Below are positions 38,747 through 48,802 of a stretch of 64,000 bases of DNA, piece after piece. Within the stretch, counting starts at the first letter, position 1, and the number at the start of each line of letters is the position of its first letter. The position numbers and the translations under genes are program-made. The notes under the pieces were generated by a model. It did no database searches. It saw nothing but the letters and a program-made list of their open reading frames with translations, and was not told where the DNA came from. The stretch spans positions 248,001 through 312,000 of the forward strand of contig JAHBXT010000002.1 in assembly GCA_019636385.1 (NCBI GenBank), written 5' to 3'. The DNA comes from Pirellulaceae bacterium. Its GTDB lineage: Bacteria > Planctomycetota > Planctomycetia > Pirellulales > Pirellulaceae.

Positions 38747-40660
38747 CTAAAACATCCCACCACCCATGCCCATACCGGCGCCCACTGGCATTTGGAAAAG
38801 CTTTGGCGTTGTATTGCGCAAATTCATAGCGGTTAGCTCGCCTAGAAATTCTTCAATCTTTTCATGAGTCGTCAGTGGAGCGCTAATCACCATCACCGAA
38901 CTGATCATGGACAATGTTGAAGTGCCACCTGAGGCGATCCAGCGATCAGGGTCAATAGAACTAAATATTGTCTGGACGACGTGTGATGCGTTCTCTGCGC
39001 TGGGCAGTACAAAGCTTAGGTCGTAGTATCTCAGGACGGGCTCCCTTTCAACGCTGGCTAGTGTAGTTATTTCAATACCGTACTCACGCACGGTGTAGGT
39101 CAGACTCAGTGGCCGCAAAACCTGCTTGAGCGCCGCTCGCAAGCTGATCGGTCCTGGCCGCTCAAGTGTAATAGGAGCATCGGACGCAATTCCGTCGTTT
39201 TCCAATTCAGCGAGATCAATGAATATCGGGCATTGATAGTCGTTGGCCAAAATCTTTATGACTTGATTTAGTGGCTGACCGTTGAATGCGAGTTCGTTGG
39301 GTAAATCGCTCTGGAGTTTGTCATAGGCAGCTTCAAACTTTTGGCGCGACCGAGTCGCCGACTCCATCCAACGTGGAGTTTCGCCAAACGGGCGCTGCCA
39401 AGAGATCGCGGGTCTCTCCCTGAGAGTTGCGCTGGGCAAGCCGTTCGTCGGTAGCAATACTTCGCGTTTATCCCCAGACTGTTTGGTGGGAGTACTGGTC
39501 GCAGAACCGAATGAATCTGAAGGCGAATCAGCCAATTTTCTGTCTTCCGCAAAAGGATTATCCGATCCGTCCGCATCTTTTGACGCGACTGGGGTGGTCT
39601 GCCCTACGGTGGATGGAGAGGGCCCGCCAGCAAGTGAAAATGGTGCCAAGTCCGCTTGTTCTTGAGCATCCTGGCTGTTCAGTACCAACGCGCTGTCGCC
39701 GGTAGCCCGAGCTCCCGGCCCCTCTGCAATCACCGAGTAGGCGGCCAGCGAACCGGCTATCGCCAGTAGTCCTGCGGTGATCGCCAATTTTGGAGGCAAT
39801 GTAGCCATCGACAATTCTCCTCGTATAAGCGCCGAAACATCTGGGGAAGAGGCCGGATCGCTTGGCGAAGCGCCTCCGGCACCACAGTGGGGCAGCAAAT
39901 TGTTCGTCCAGATAATTGTGTTGGCCGCATGGACGTGTTGTTGGAACCAGCCGGAGGCTGCCATGATAATCGACAGACTGACGCCGCGGCTAGCCAGACG
40001 CGTCCGCAATAGGCGGCGTCCGCGCCGCAAACGACCCTCGACCGCTGAAATGCTCAAGTCCATTCGAAAGGCGATCTCGGCAACGCTGTAGCCCAGCAAG
40101 TAGTGCTCAACCAACGGTGCCTGCAATTTGCCGGGCAACTTGGTCAGTTCCGAGTTCAGCATTTCCAGCTCCATCGACCGCGCTAGCTCAACCAGCGGGT
40201 CATCATGAATCGCAGGTTGCAGACCTGCGACAGACTGGTCGGACTGTCCGCTCCTCAGCGCACCGCTGCGCCGGCGTTGGCTTCTGAGGCGGCTGGCCGT
40301 TCGATATGCCACGCCGTGTAACCAGGCAGCCAAGCTATTCTTGTGGCGAATCTTGTTCGCCGAACGCATTAGAATTAAAAACGTGGCTTGAAAGGCGTCT
40401 TCTGCATCCGAGGGATTACACAGGTTCAACCTGCAAATACTGGCTACCAGTGGCGAATAGCGGATAACCAATTTCTCCATTGCGCTGCGGTCGCTGGCAT
40501 ACAAGAACCTAGCCAATAGCTCGGCATCGGTTTCGATGCGTGCCTGCTGCTCGGGTTCTAACAAAAAACGCAGTTGCTTGGCCGGAATGTCCTCTGCAGA
40601 AGTATCCGGCAGCGGCGACGGCTGATTTAGCACAGTAGTGTTTGGGCGAGTTGGCTGCAT
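38747..40660 (-). CDS. ECF sigma factor with membrane segment and STN/secretin-like tail
   Basis: 637 residues. Residues about 45-125 form sigma-70 region 2 (DAEDAFQATFLILMRSA) and 165-225 region 4 (YSVAEIAFRMDLSISAVEGRL), a planctomycete ECF type. A predicted membrane helix near 285-305 (LAITAGLLAIAGSLAAYSVI) is followed by a linker and an extracytoplasmic domain (about 440-620). That domain resembles the STN / secretin N-terminal fold (GQPLNQVIKILANDYQCPIFIDL; SLRAALKQVLRPLSLTY). The C-terminus is Met/Gly-rich. The layout suggests a sigma factor tethered to, and controlled by, its own periplasmic sensor, an inference. Confidence 0.85.
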   Translation of the reverse strand: MQPTRPNTTVLNQPSPLPDTSAEDIPAKQLRFLLEPEQQARIETDAELLARFLYASDRSAMEKLVIRYSPLVASICRLNLCNPSDAEDAFQATFLILMRSANKIRHKNSLAAWLHGVAYRTASRLRSQRRRSGALRSGQSDQSVAGLQPAIHDDPLVELARSMELEMLNSELTKLPGKLQAPLVEHYLLGYSVAEIAFRMDLSISAVEGRLRRGRRLLRTRLASRGVSLSIIMAASGWFQQHVHAANTIIWTNNLLPHCGAGGASPSDPASSPDVSALIRGELSMATLPPKLAITAGLLAIAGSLAAYSVIAEGPGARATGDSALVLNSQDAQEQADLAPFSLAGGPSPSTVGQTTPVASKDADGSDNPFAEDRKLADSPSDSFGSATSTPTKQSGDKREVLLPTNGLPSATLRERPAISWQRPFGETPRWMESATRSRQKFEAAYDKLQSDLPNELAFNGQPLNQVIKILANDYQCPIFIDLAELENDGIASDAPITLERPGPISLRAALKQVLRPLSLTYTVREYGIEITTLASVEREPVLRYYDLSFVLPSAENASHVVQTIFSSIDPDRWIASGGTSTLSMISSVMVISAPLTTHEKIEEFLGELTAMNLRNTTPKLFQMPVGAGMGMGGGMF

Positions 40661-40818
40661 GACGCCATTTTAGTGCACCCACTGCCGCCCGCCGGGCGCG
40701 AATTCTTAAAAACTACTGACAATTCTTGGGGATTGCCATGAGTTCGTAGGTAACCGTGATCGAACAATGTCCCCCAATCGTTCGTTCACGGCGAAGGTTC
40801 GACTCTCAAGCGGCCGGT

Positions 40819-40853
40819 TCAGCGCAGGCCGAGCAACCGCGCGGGGAGTTGCC
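40819..40853. terminator. Hairpin near the 3' end of the esterase gene
   Basis: CCGCGCGGG and CCCGCGCGG form a perfect 9-bp stem around a 6-base loop GAGTTG, just beyond the esterase stop codon on its own strand. No T-run is seen. It may terminate or stabilise the transcript, which faces the upstream side of the ECF sigma gene. Confidence 0.45.
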
Positions 40854-40877
40854 CGCGCGGCCAAACGAGCTCAGTGA

Positions 40878-42395
40878 TTACTTGTTTTCAGCGGTGACAC
40901 CTGGCCAATCGTCGGTACGGAAGGGAGTCAGCGGTAGTCCTGCCCCGTCATACATGTTGCACTTGGGATTGTCGGCCCAGGCGTAACGGACCGATTGCGG
41001 ATTGGCGACCGCCGGACTGGAGACTTCAATGCGATTGTCGGGCAAGACTTTAGCATCGGCCCATACGAATTTCTGGTCTTCACCGGCAATGGCAAATCCC
41101 ACCGGCTGAACGACATCAAACGGCCGCCAACCGTGGTCCAAGTCTTGAAAGGTCAGCACAATCTTATTGCCTTGCCGCTCCATCGACTGATAACGTGGGC
41201 TCTTGGCCGCTATGGCAACACCGTAGTCATTGGCCAGCGCCAGTCGGGCCAACCGGCGGCCAACGTCTACTTTGTTGCGCGGGTGAATGTCGCGTCCTTC
41301 GCCGATATCGATAATTACGGCTTGTCCGGTCTTGGGTAGTCGATCCAGTGTCATCGTTTGAGCTTCACGCAGCTCCGCCCAAGCACTATTGCCAGGTTCC
41401 GAAACTTCGGCTTGGAAGTCGGCTAATTGTACCCAATAAAACGGAAAATCTCCTTGAGCCCACTCTTGTCGCCAACTGGATATCATCAAGGGGAACAAGT
41501 CGCGATATTGATAGGCACGGCCTGCATTGGATTCGCCTTGATACCATATTGCGCCGCGAATCCCGTAGCCCAAGTGGCTCTTGAGAACGCCGTTGTAGAT
41601 ATTGGCCGGACGATGGTTGCCACGCAAGCGACCTTCCAATGTCTTCAACTTCTTTTGGTCGTCCGTAGAGAGCGAATCACCCTGTTTGGCCAGTTCTGAT
41701 GCCGTAGCGGCTTCGGCATCCCAGGCTGCAAGCAAATTCGCATAATCGCCTGCGCCTTCCAGGACAGGACGGCTGATCCAGGCTTCGCAAGCCGAACCGC
41801 CCCAAGCGTTGTTGATCATGCCAATGGGCACATCCAGAGTTTGATGAAGCTGGCGAGCAAAAAAGTAGCCCACCGCCGAGAACGATGCTACGGTGTCGGG
41901 CGAGCACACCTGCCACTTCGATTTTTCATGTTCCCAAATTGGTTCCTGAGAGCCAATTTGTGGAAAATTAATCATCCGTACACCTGGATATTTGGCGGCT
42001 AGTCTCTCCAGGTCGGCATCATTGGACAGTTGCACATTCCACTGCATGTTGGACTGACCAGAGCAAATCCATACTTCACCCACCAGCACATCAGACAGCT
42101 TAATTACGTTCGTGCCAGTAATTGTCAGCTCATGAGGTCCACCGGCCGGCAACGACGTCAGTACGACATGCCAATTGCCATCGGCAGCAGCGGTTGTGAC
42201 GTGGCTTTGCTCGGCGATAGACACCGTTACTCGCTCACCCGCAGCGGCTCGCCCCCAGACTTTATTGGGTTGCTGTTGCTGCAAGACCATGTGATCGCTA
42301 AACACATTTGGCACGCGCACTTCAGCCAGCGCCGATCCGCCAGCCAGCGTCGCAATCAATACAACAAATTGGTATAGGTGAGGCAATTTCATCAT
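40878..42395 (-). CDS. Sialate O-acetylesterase-like SGNH esterase
   Basis: About 505 residues with a signal peptide (HLYQFVVLIATLAGGSALA). Family motifs are the nucleophile block GEVWICSGQSNMQW, NAWGGSACEAWIS and IWYQGESNA, typical of the planctomycete sialate O-acetylesterase family. It removes O-acetyl groups from sialic acids or other sugars of polysaccharides, outside the cytoplasm. The open frame runs to 42521, but the ATG pair at 42395 begins the signal peptide. It is probably transcribed alone. Confidence 0.9.
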   Translation of the reverse strand: MMKLPHLYQFVVLIATLAGGSALAEVRVPNVFSDHMVLQQQQPNKVWGRAAAGERVTVSIAEQSHVTTAAADGNWHVVLTSLPAGGPHELTITGTNVIKLSDVLVGEVWICSGQSNMQWNVQLSNDADLERLAAKYPGVRMINFPQIGSQEPIWEHEKSKWQVCSPDTVASFSAVGYFFARQLHQTLDVPIGMINNAWGGSACEAWISRPVLEGAGDYANLLAAWDAEAATASELAKQGDSLSTDDQKKLKTLEGRLRGNHRPANIYNGVLKSHLGYGIRGAIWYQGESNAGRAYQYRDLFPLMISSWRQEWAQGDFPFYWVQLADFQAEVSEPGNSAWAELREAQTMTLDRLPKTGQAVIIDIGEGRDIHPRNKVDVGRRLARLALANDYGVAIAAKSPRYQSMERQGNKIVLTFQDLDHGWRPFDVVQPVGFAIAGEDQKFVWADAKVLPDNRIEVSSPAVANPQSVRYAWADNPKCNMYDGAGLPLTPFRTDDWPGVTAENK

Positions 42396-42702
42396 AGTTT
42401 TTCCCGTAACAAGTGTAGTTGTTTTGGACTTCAAGCCAGGAAAGGCCTGAGGCGCGTGACGCGTAACTAAACGCGGAGCATGATTATACCACATGCGACC
42501 GGAAACATCGGGCGAAAGCAAGTTGTACTTGGGTGGTCCGCAGAATGCACATAGAGTGGGCCGTGAAGCGATCTATGGCTCAACTGCGAGTTTTTCGCCG
42601 CAGTCCAGCTGGACAAATCGTATCTGGCTGGGTTGATGCAGGCGGCCAGTGGCACCTGCTCAGGAAATGTACTCTGCCCGTAGGAACCGTCTGCCCGGCG
42701 GC

Positions 42703-42708
42703 TATAAT
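42703..42708 (+). promoter_or_regulatory. -10 element upstream of mogA/moaB
   Basis: A perfect TATAAT lies 75 bases upstream of the ATG at 42783. No good -35 at 16-18 bases is visible. Confidence 0.4.
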
Positions 42709-42782
42709 ACTCGCCTATCAGGTAACGCCAACGAATCCACAGCACCTCACAGCAAGAATCCCGTAAATTCGAAAGAGAGTCG

Positions 42783-43319
42783 ATGTCGGCATCATCAGCG
42801 CCTCAATGCTCCAGCAGTACTCAACAACACCGCGATTGCGCGCCCGAACGTTTAGGACTGGCTGTGATCACGGTCAGCGATACGCGCACTATCGAAACCG
42901 ATCGTAGCGGACAGTTGCTGGTGGATAGTTTGAGCGCTGCTGGACACACGATTGCAGTCAGGCAAATCGTCAAAGACGAACCGGATCAGATTGTAGCTGC
43001 GATTCAGGCGTTGCGGCAGAATACTCTGGTAGATGCGGTCTTGCTAACGGGAGGCACGGGGCTTTCTCCGCGCGATCGCACACCGGAAGCGGTTGAGCCG
43101 CTATTGGAGGCTCACATACCGGGCTTCGGAGAATTGTTTCGCTGGTTGAGCTATCAAGAAATCGGTGCCGCAGCCATGCTCAGCCGGGCATTTGCAGGCC
43201 GAATGGGCAATCAAATCATTTTTTGCCTGCCAGGTTCAACAGCCGCAGTTCGCTTGGCTCTCGAAAAACTGCTGGTACCCGAGTTGCCGCATCTCGTCTT
43301 CCATGCGCGCAACCCGTAG
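42783..43319 (+). CDS. MogA/MoaB-family molybdenum cofactor protein
   Basis: 178 residues. The GLAVITVSDTR start, LLTGGTGLSPRDRTPEAVEP block and CLPGSTAAVRLALEKLLVPELPHLV end are diagnostic of the MoaB/MogA family, which adenylylates molybdopterin before metal insertion. MoaB and MogA cannot be separated reliably here, though the length favours MoaB. The first 20 residues are unusually Ser/Gln-rich. A GAAAGAGAG site precedes the ATG. Confidence 0.93.
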   Translation: MSASSAPQCSSSTQQHRDCAPERLGLAVITVSDTRTIETDRSGQLLVDSLSAAGHTIAVRQIVKDEPDQIVAAIQALRQNTLVDAVLLTGGTGLSPRDRTPEAVEPLLEAHIPGFGELFRWLSYQEIGAAAMLSRAFAGRMGNQIIFCLPGSTAAVRLALEKLLVPELPHLVFHARNP

Positions 43320-43465
43320 GGCACGTACAGCATGCACAAAGTAGGGCGTGTGTAACACTCCTGAAGTGGTTGTACGAACACCTATCTGGTCGGCGCGTTT
43401 GGCGGTTAAGAGCCACTTCACGCAATCTACAGGCTCTAGGCGCTGACGAGCGTAGCTGCTTTTGC

Positions 43466-44887
43466 CTACGCCAGAATGTCCTGCACGACATTGCCGTGAA
43501 TGTCGGTTAATCGGTAATCGCGACCTTGGAAGCGGAAGGTCAATTGTTTGTGGTCCAGCCCCAGCAGGTGCAAAATGGTAGCGTGCAGGTCATGCACATG
43601 AACAGGGCTCTCGGCCACATTAAATCCCAATTCATCGGTAGCTCCATAGACCATGCCAGGTTTGACACCACCGCCGGCCAGCCACATCGTGAACGAATTG
43701 GGATGATGATCGCGTCCATCGTTGCCGCCCTGCACCATCGGGGTCCGGCCGAATTCACCGCCCCAAATCACCAGTGTCTCTTCCAGCAGACCGTGTCGCT
43801 TGAGATCGGCCACCAGTGCCGCGCAGGCTTGATCGGTATTCTTACAGTTTTTCTTCAAATCCGATTTCAGCCCGCCATGTTGATCCCATGATTCGTGAAA
43901 CAGCTGTACAAATCGCACACCTTGCTGGACCAACCGCCGTGCCAGCAGGCAGTTACTGGCAAACGACGACTCGCCGCGCTGAATACCATAAGACTCCAGA
44001 ACGCTATCGGGTTCATTGGCCAAGTTCATGACGGCGGGTGCACTTTCCTGCATGCGATACGCCATCTCGTAGGAGGCCACGCGGGTGGCAATTTCTGGAT
44101 CGCCAAGCTCCTCCAGTCGGCCGCGATTCAGCGCTTCCAGAGCATCCAACGTTTGGCGTTGCATTTGTCGATCGACGCCCGCCGGATTACTCAGATACAG
44201 CACGGGATCGCTACCAGAACGGAATTCGACTCCCGAATGGAGTGTCGGCAAAAAGCCGCTATGCCAATTGCCGCTGCCGGCGCTGGGCCCCTTTTGTCCG
44301 CTGTTCATGACCACGTAGGCGGGTAGATCGCGCGACGGACTGCCCAGCGCGTAGGTGACCCAGGCACCCATACTGGGACGTCCAAACTGTTGCGTTCCAG
44401 TGCTCATCATCAACTGCGCCGGCGCGTGATTGAAGGCGTCGGTTGTCATCGAGCGAATGATGCATAGGTCGTCAACCATGGCCGCCGTGTGCGGCAGTAG
44501 TTCAGAAATCTCCGCTCCGCTATGACCATGTTTGGCGAATTGGAATTTGGGTCCAAGCAAAGTTGAATTAGGGTTGATGAAGGCGGCTCGGTATCCCTGC
44601 AACAAATCGGCCGGCGGCAGGGTTCCATCCAGTTTTTCCAGCGTGGGTTTGTAGTCGAACAACTCCAATTGGCTAGGGCCACCGCCCATGAACAGCAGAA
44701 TCACATTCTTGGCGCGGCCTGGGAAATGTGGCGCTCGCGGTGCCAGCGGATCGCGCGCGTCAGCGGCTACCAAGTCGTCTTGGGCGATTAGCGTAGACAA
44801 GGCTACTGCTCCCAAGCCAATTCCACATTGCTGGAGGAACCAGCGCCGCGCCACGTTGTTGGCAGTCTCGATTTCTGGTTTTTGCAT
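43466..44887 (-). CDS. Tat-exported DUF1501 protein (second copy)
   Basis: About 473 residues. A twin-arginine signal (NVARRWFLQQCGIGLGAVALS) is followed by the DUF1501 blocks NVILLFMGGGPSQLELFDYKP, RPSMGAWVTYALG and VIWGGEFGRTPMVQ, then GRDHHPNSFTMWLAGGGVKPG. The role is unknown. It starts 5 bases after the upstream DUF1549/DUF1553 gene, with an AAGGATAA site overlapping that gene's end, so translation is probably coupled. It is clearly homologous to the protein encoded at 14052, but from a separate operon. Confidence 0.93.
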   Translation of the reverse strand: MQKPEIETANNVARRWFLQQCGIGLGAVALSTLIAQDDLVAADARDPLAPRAPHFPGRAKNVILLFMGGGPSQLELFDYKPTLEKLDGTLPPADLLQGYRAAFINPNSTLLGPKFQFAKHGHSGAEISELLPHTAAMVDDLCIIRSMTTDAFNHAPAQLMMSTGTQQFGRPSMGAWVTYALGSPSRDLPAYVVMNSGQKGPSAGSGNWHSGFLPTLHSGVEFRSGSDPVLYLSNPAGVDRQMQRQTLDALEALNRGRLEELGDPEIATRVASYEMAYRMQESAPAVMNLANEPDSVLESYGIQRGESSFASNCLLARRLVQQGVRFVQLFHESWDQHGGLKSDLKKNCKNTDQACAALVADLKRHGLLEETLVIWGGEFGRTPMVQGGNDGRDHHPNSFTMWLAGGGVKPGMVYGATDELGFNVAESPVHVHDLHATILHLLGLDHKQLTFRFQGRDYRLTDIHGNVVQDILA

Positions 44888-44892
44888 GGCGG

Positions 44893-47800
44893 TTATCCTT
44901 TGGTAATCGTCTCGTCCAAGTTCAACAGCACACGCGCCACCACAATCCACGGCAGAATCTCCTCTGGGGAAAAGCCTGTCAACTGCCGAGTCAGTTTTTG
45001 GTCCGTGCCGACCAGCGCAGCCACATCGATTTGACTGGCCGCCATACGCTGACGCTGTTGTTCAAGCACTTGCGCGACGACCGCGATTTCGGCAGTCTTC
45101 GGCATGCGGCCGGTAACCAATTGATGTGCAAAACGAATGCGACTCTCGTCACTGTCATCGCTAGCCTCTCGCAAAATTCTCAGCGCCAGCCCACGCGCAC
45201 ACTCGACGAATTGGGGCTCATTCAGTAGCACCAGAGCTTGCAACGGAGTGTTGCTGCGCTCACGGCGGATGCAAGCACCGTCACCTTTGGGGGAATCAAA
45301 GACTTGCAGCGGAGGATAAGGCACGCTGCGGAAACTGTGTACATACAGACTGCGCCGATACTGTTGGTCTGGCGGCGATTCGTTCCATACCTTCGGCCCA
45401 TAACTGGCTGGGGGAACAAACAGAAAGGCCGGCGCAGGTGGATAGACGCTCGGGCCGCCCAATGTGTCGTTCAACAATCCGCTGACCGACAGTGCCACGT
45501 CGCGCACTATCTCTGCCTCTAATCGAAATCGCGGCCCGCGCGCCAGCCACTGGTTCTGTGGATCAAGCTCTAACTGTTCAGCAGTGGTAGCCGACGATCG
45601 CTGATACGTGGCTGAATTGACGATCAGTCGGTGTATATGTCTCAGGCTCCAGCCGTTGTCCATTAACTCGACCGCTAGCCAGTCCAACAACTGTGGATGA
45701 GTCGGTGCGGGAGACTGTCGGCCAAAATCTTCCGGTGTCGCCACAAGGCCTCGACCAAAGTAGGTTTGCCAAATTCGATTCACGACGACTCGCGCCGTGG
45801 TGGGCGACTGGCGGTCTACTAGCCACTGGGCGAATCGTAGACGCGGCGGTTGATCCGACTGGACGGCGGGATTCAGAAACTCTGGCACCCCCGGTTCGGC
45901 GCGCGGACCACGTTTGAGAAAATCGCCGCGCAGCATGACATAAGTCTCGCGCGGCTTGTCGCGCTGGATCACGGCCAACTGACTCGCCGGTCGTGGATGC
46001 TGCTGCCACAAAGCTTCAATCTGCTGGTTGATCAAGTCCAGTTCGGATTCCGCAGTAAGCCAAAACGAAAATAGACGTTCAACTTCAGTTTGGTTCAACT
46101 GGTTAAAGTCCCGTGCCAGCAGCGGTTCGAGTTCACTGGACACTACCCGCTCGGCAGGTTGAGGATGCTGGGTGATCGAAAAGCGATAGCGGCCCATCAA
46201 GTAATTCTGATTGTCGTCCGAGTTCCAGCCACCATGATTCTGTAACATCCGCAACCAGATCGTGGTCGGTTGCGTGATCACCAGCGGTGTTTCGAACTCG
46301 AATATGGCATGCCGATCCTGATTGCTGCGCCTCGGACCGACGTCGGTCGACCAGGCCGTCAACCCATCGTTGTCCACGGCCATTTCGATACCGCCGGTCA
46401 CGCGTTGATCTGTGCTGGGGTCGCGCTCGCGATAGACAGTTGGCAATGGCGTCCGGGGAGGATTGACGTCAGCAACGGCACGGCGAAATTTCAACGCTGT
46501 CTTCTTACCGGTCGCGTCGTCTGCCAATTTAACATCAAACTGCGTTAGCGCGCCAGTCCCGTAGATCGAACGTCCTGGACCGCCATGTGGCAGTTGTGGA
46601 TGCGTTAATAGATCAAGCCTGACTGCTGTGTAGGTGCCCGGTAATAACTGGCATGGGAATGAAATGTCATTGCGAGTCGGCGCATAACTCTCGCTGATGA
46701 TCGAACCATCCTCGAGCGCTCGAAACTTCTGTCCCTCCCAGGGCAATTCCGTGGGCACTAACGTCTGCCACTGCGGCCGGTCCTTGGACAGCTGCTGATG
46801 CCACTGAGCCAGCGAGTCTCGCCAACCAGAACGTTGGTTTTGCACATCCCGCTCGATAGCAGCGATTTGCTCCAACACGGCCTTGCGCTGTTCTTGCTGC
46901 TGCGGAGTGTAGACCGAGATGATTGCCTCGTGATCGTCATTCAGCGCGGCCAGCATCTGGTAGTATTCCAGTTGCGTAAGCGGATCATACTTGTGCGTAT
47001 GGCACTGAGCACACTGGGTTGTAATGCCTAAAATCGCCTTGCCGATGGCGTCCAGGCGATCAAACAGTCCTTCGACGCGAAACTGTTCGGGGTCCGCTCC
47101 ACCCTCTTCGTTGACCATCGAATTCCTTAAAAACCCGGTGGCGACGCGGTCGGCCTGAGTCGCCTGTGGTAGCAAGTCTCCAGCAATCTGCCGAATGATG
47201 AACTGGTCGTAGGGCATATCCTCGTTCATGGCGGCAATGACCCAGTCGCGATAGAACCAGACTTCACGGGGCTTGTCTTTTTCGTAGCCGTCGCTGTCGC
47301 TGTAGCGCGCCGCATCCAGCCACCATCGGGCCCAGCGCTCGCCAAAATGCGGTGAACGCAACAGTTCTTCGACTAATTGCCGCGACCAATCATTGCCGAC
47401 CGCCGAGTTCCAGCGAGACAACTCGGTTGGCGACGGCGGTAAGCCGACGAGGTCCAAGAAGAGCCGGCGAATTAGTGTCGAACGATCGGCTGGCGCGCTA
47501 AGCAACAAGCCCTTGGCTGCTGCCGACGAAGCGATGAAGTTGTCGATCGGATTGTGGATTGTGGCCCGCTGAGCGATCGCAGGTACATCCGGACGCTGCG
47601 GAGGAACAAACGCCCAGTGCTCATCGAACTTGGCACCGCTGGCAATCCACTGCTGAAGTGTGGCAATCTCGGCTGCGGAGAGCTGTTTACCACTTCCGGG
47701 CGGAGGCATTCTTAATTCCGCGTCTTGCGTCGTGATTCGCTGGACGAGCGAACTGGCCGCTTCATCACCGGGAACAATGGCTTCAGCGGCGACTGCCAGC

Positions 47801-48027
47801 TGCATATCATCCAGACGCAAATCACCTTGGCGAGCCGAATCGTCGGGGCCGTGGCAGCGAAAGCATTTATCCGACAGCAGCGGTCGAATATCGCGGCTGT
47901 ACGAAATCTCTTCGCCGCAGGCCGTCGGCAGCTCCAGACCACCTAGCACGACATTGAGCACGACGATCAGAATTGCCAAGCAGCGGAACTCGAGGGCTTG
48001 TATCGAGTAAAGTTGGATCGCATACAT
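44893..48027 (-). CDS. PSCyt1-DUF1549-DUF1553 protein (second copy)
   Basis: About 1044 residues with a signal peptide (LAILIVVLNVVLGGLELPTACG). PSCyt1 (about 45-125) has the heme motif CFRCH and a MPPPGSGKQL loop. DUF1549 (about 150-360) includes CAQCHTHKYDPLTQ. A long middle region (about 380-700) bears concanavalin-like beta features (FPCQLLPGTYTAVRL, IFEFETPLVITQPTTIWLR). DUF1553 (about 760-1040) begins near PRLRFAQWLVDRQ. The ATG at 48027 has GGAGGT 4 bases upstream. It forms a two-gene operon with the DUF1501 gene that follows. Confidence 0.92.
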   Translation of the reverse strand: MYAIQLYSIQALEFRCLAILIVVLNVVLGGLELPTACGEEISYSRDIRPLLSDKCFRCHGPDDSARQGDLRLDDMQLAVAAEAIVPGDEAASSLVQRITTQDAELRMPPPGSGKQLSAAEIATLQQWIASGAKFDEHWAFVPPQRPDVPAIAQRATIHNPIDNFIASSAAAKGLLLSAPADRSTLIRRLFLDLVGLPPSPTELSRWNSAVGNDWSRQLVEELLRSPHFGERWARWWLDAARYSDSDGYEKDKPREVWFYRDWVIAAMNEDMPYDQFIIRQIAGDLLPQATQADRVATGFLRNSMVNEEGGADPEQFRVEGLFDRLDAIGKAILGITTQCAQCHTHKYDPLTQLEYYQMLAALNDDHEAIISVYTPQQQEQRKAVLEQIAAIERDVQNQRSGWRDSLAQWHQQLSKDRPQWQTLVPTELPWEGQKFRALEDGSIISESYAPTRNDISFPCQLLPGTYTAVRLDLLTHPQLPHGGPGRSIYGTGALTQFDVKLADDATGKKTALKFRRAVADVNPPRTPLPTVYRERDPSTDQRVTGGIEMAVDNDGLTAWSTDVGPRRSNQDRHAIFEFETPLVITQPTTIWLRMLQNHGGWNSDDNQNYLMGRYRFSITQHPQPAERVVSSELEPLLARDFNQLNQTEVERLFSFWLTAESELDLINQQIEALWQQHPRPASQLAVIQRDKPRETYVMLRGDFLKRGPRAEPGVPEFLNPAVQSDQPPRLRFAQWLVDRQSPTTARVVVNRIWQTYFGRGLVATPEDFGRQSPAPTHPQLLDWLAVELMDNGWSLRHIHRLIVNSATYQRSSATTAEQLELDPQNQWLARGPRFRLEAEIVRDVALSVSGLLNDTLGGPSVYPPAPAFLFVPPASYGPKVWNESPPDQQYRRSLYVHSFRSVPYPPLQVFDSPKGDGACIRRERSNTPLQALVLLNEPQFVECARGLALRILREASDDSDESRIRFAHQLVTGRMPKTAEIAVVAQVLEQQRQRMAASQIDVAALVGTDQKLTRQLTGFSPEEILPWIVVARVLLNLDETITKG

Positions 48028-48060
48028 CGACACCTCCACTGCTGGTCGGCCGCTGACGGA

Positions 48061-48576
48061 CTAAGCCCTCGCGGTGGCTTCAATCACCATCGCAGCGGTT
48101 GTCCGGGAATCTGACTGCGCCGATGTCAGATCGTTGGCTTGGGCCACTTGAGAATCGGCGTTTGACGGATTTTGCAACTGATCTCGATACAGTCGATCCA
48201 GAATGCCATTGACAAAACCGCCCGAATTGCGATCGCCATAGCGCTTGGCCAATTCGATCGCTTCGTTGATGACCACAGGTCCAGGTGTGCCAACAAACAG
48301 CAGCTCGCCAGTGGCAACACGCAGCACATTACGGTCAATTGCCGACATGCGCCGCAGTGACCAATTGGCTGACCGCTGCGACAGCGCTGCGTCAACTTGT
48401 TTGCGGTGGCCAGTTATGCTTGAGTACAATTGGCGAGCGAACTCAACCAACGGCACATTGTAACGTAACCGCGCCGCCAAGAACTGATCGGCAGATTCCA
48501 CTTGATGTTCAGGATTGAGGTCGGCTTGGTACAGCAACTGTAGAACGACCTCACGAGCGCGACGGCGGGTTGTCAT
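48061..48576 (-). CDS. nusB: Transcription antitermination factor NusB
   Basis: 171 residues, slightly long owing to a disordered C-terminal tail after residue 135. The all-helical NusB core is clear: TTRRRAREVVLQLLYQADLN at the start, RMSAIDRNVLRVATGELL in the middle, and INEAIELAKRYGDRNSGGFVNGILDR at the end. NusB binds boxA RNA with NusE (S10) to support rRNA antitermination. It lies 674 bases downstream of ribH rather than next to it, whereas ribH-nusB adjacency is common in bacteria. Confidence 0.97.
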   Translation of the reverse strand: MTTRRRAREVVLQLLYQADLNPEHQVESADQFLAARLRYNVPLVEFARQLYSSITGHRKQVDAALSQRSANWSLRRMSAIDRNVLRVATGELLFVGTPGPVVINEAIELAKRYGDRNSGGFVNGILDRLYRDQLQNPSNADSQVAQANDLTSAQSDSRTTAAMVIEATARA

Positions 48577-48802
48577 GGTCAGGGATGCGAGCCACTGGAG
48601 GTTTTCAGCAACATCGGGCGCAAACCGCTGCGCCCAGGCAACCCTAGCATATTAGCCACATTTGATAATTCGTCCAGTGCGAACTGGTCGTCATTTCAAC
48701 ATGCATCGTACTTCTACCTGCCGCTGAACCCGCACTGAAAAGTCGATTGATGGACCTTGGCATGCGAACCGTCGATGCTTATCGTAGATTTTCCAAGCCG
48801 AG

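Noticed and set aside
43362..43420. TGAAGTGG/CCACTTCA inverted repeat between mogA/moaB and the DUF1501 gene
   Set aside because: The arms are only 8 bases long around a 43-base loop, too weak to call a terminator.
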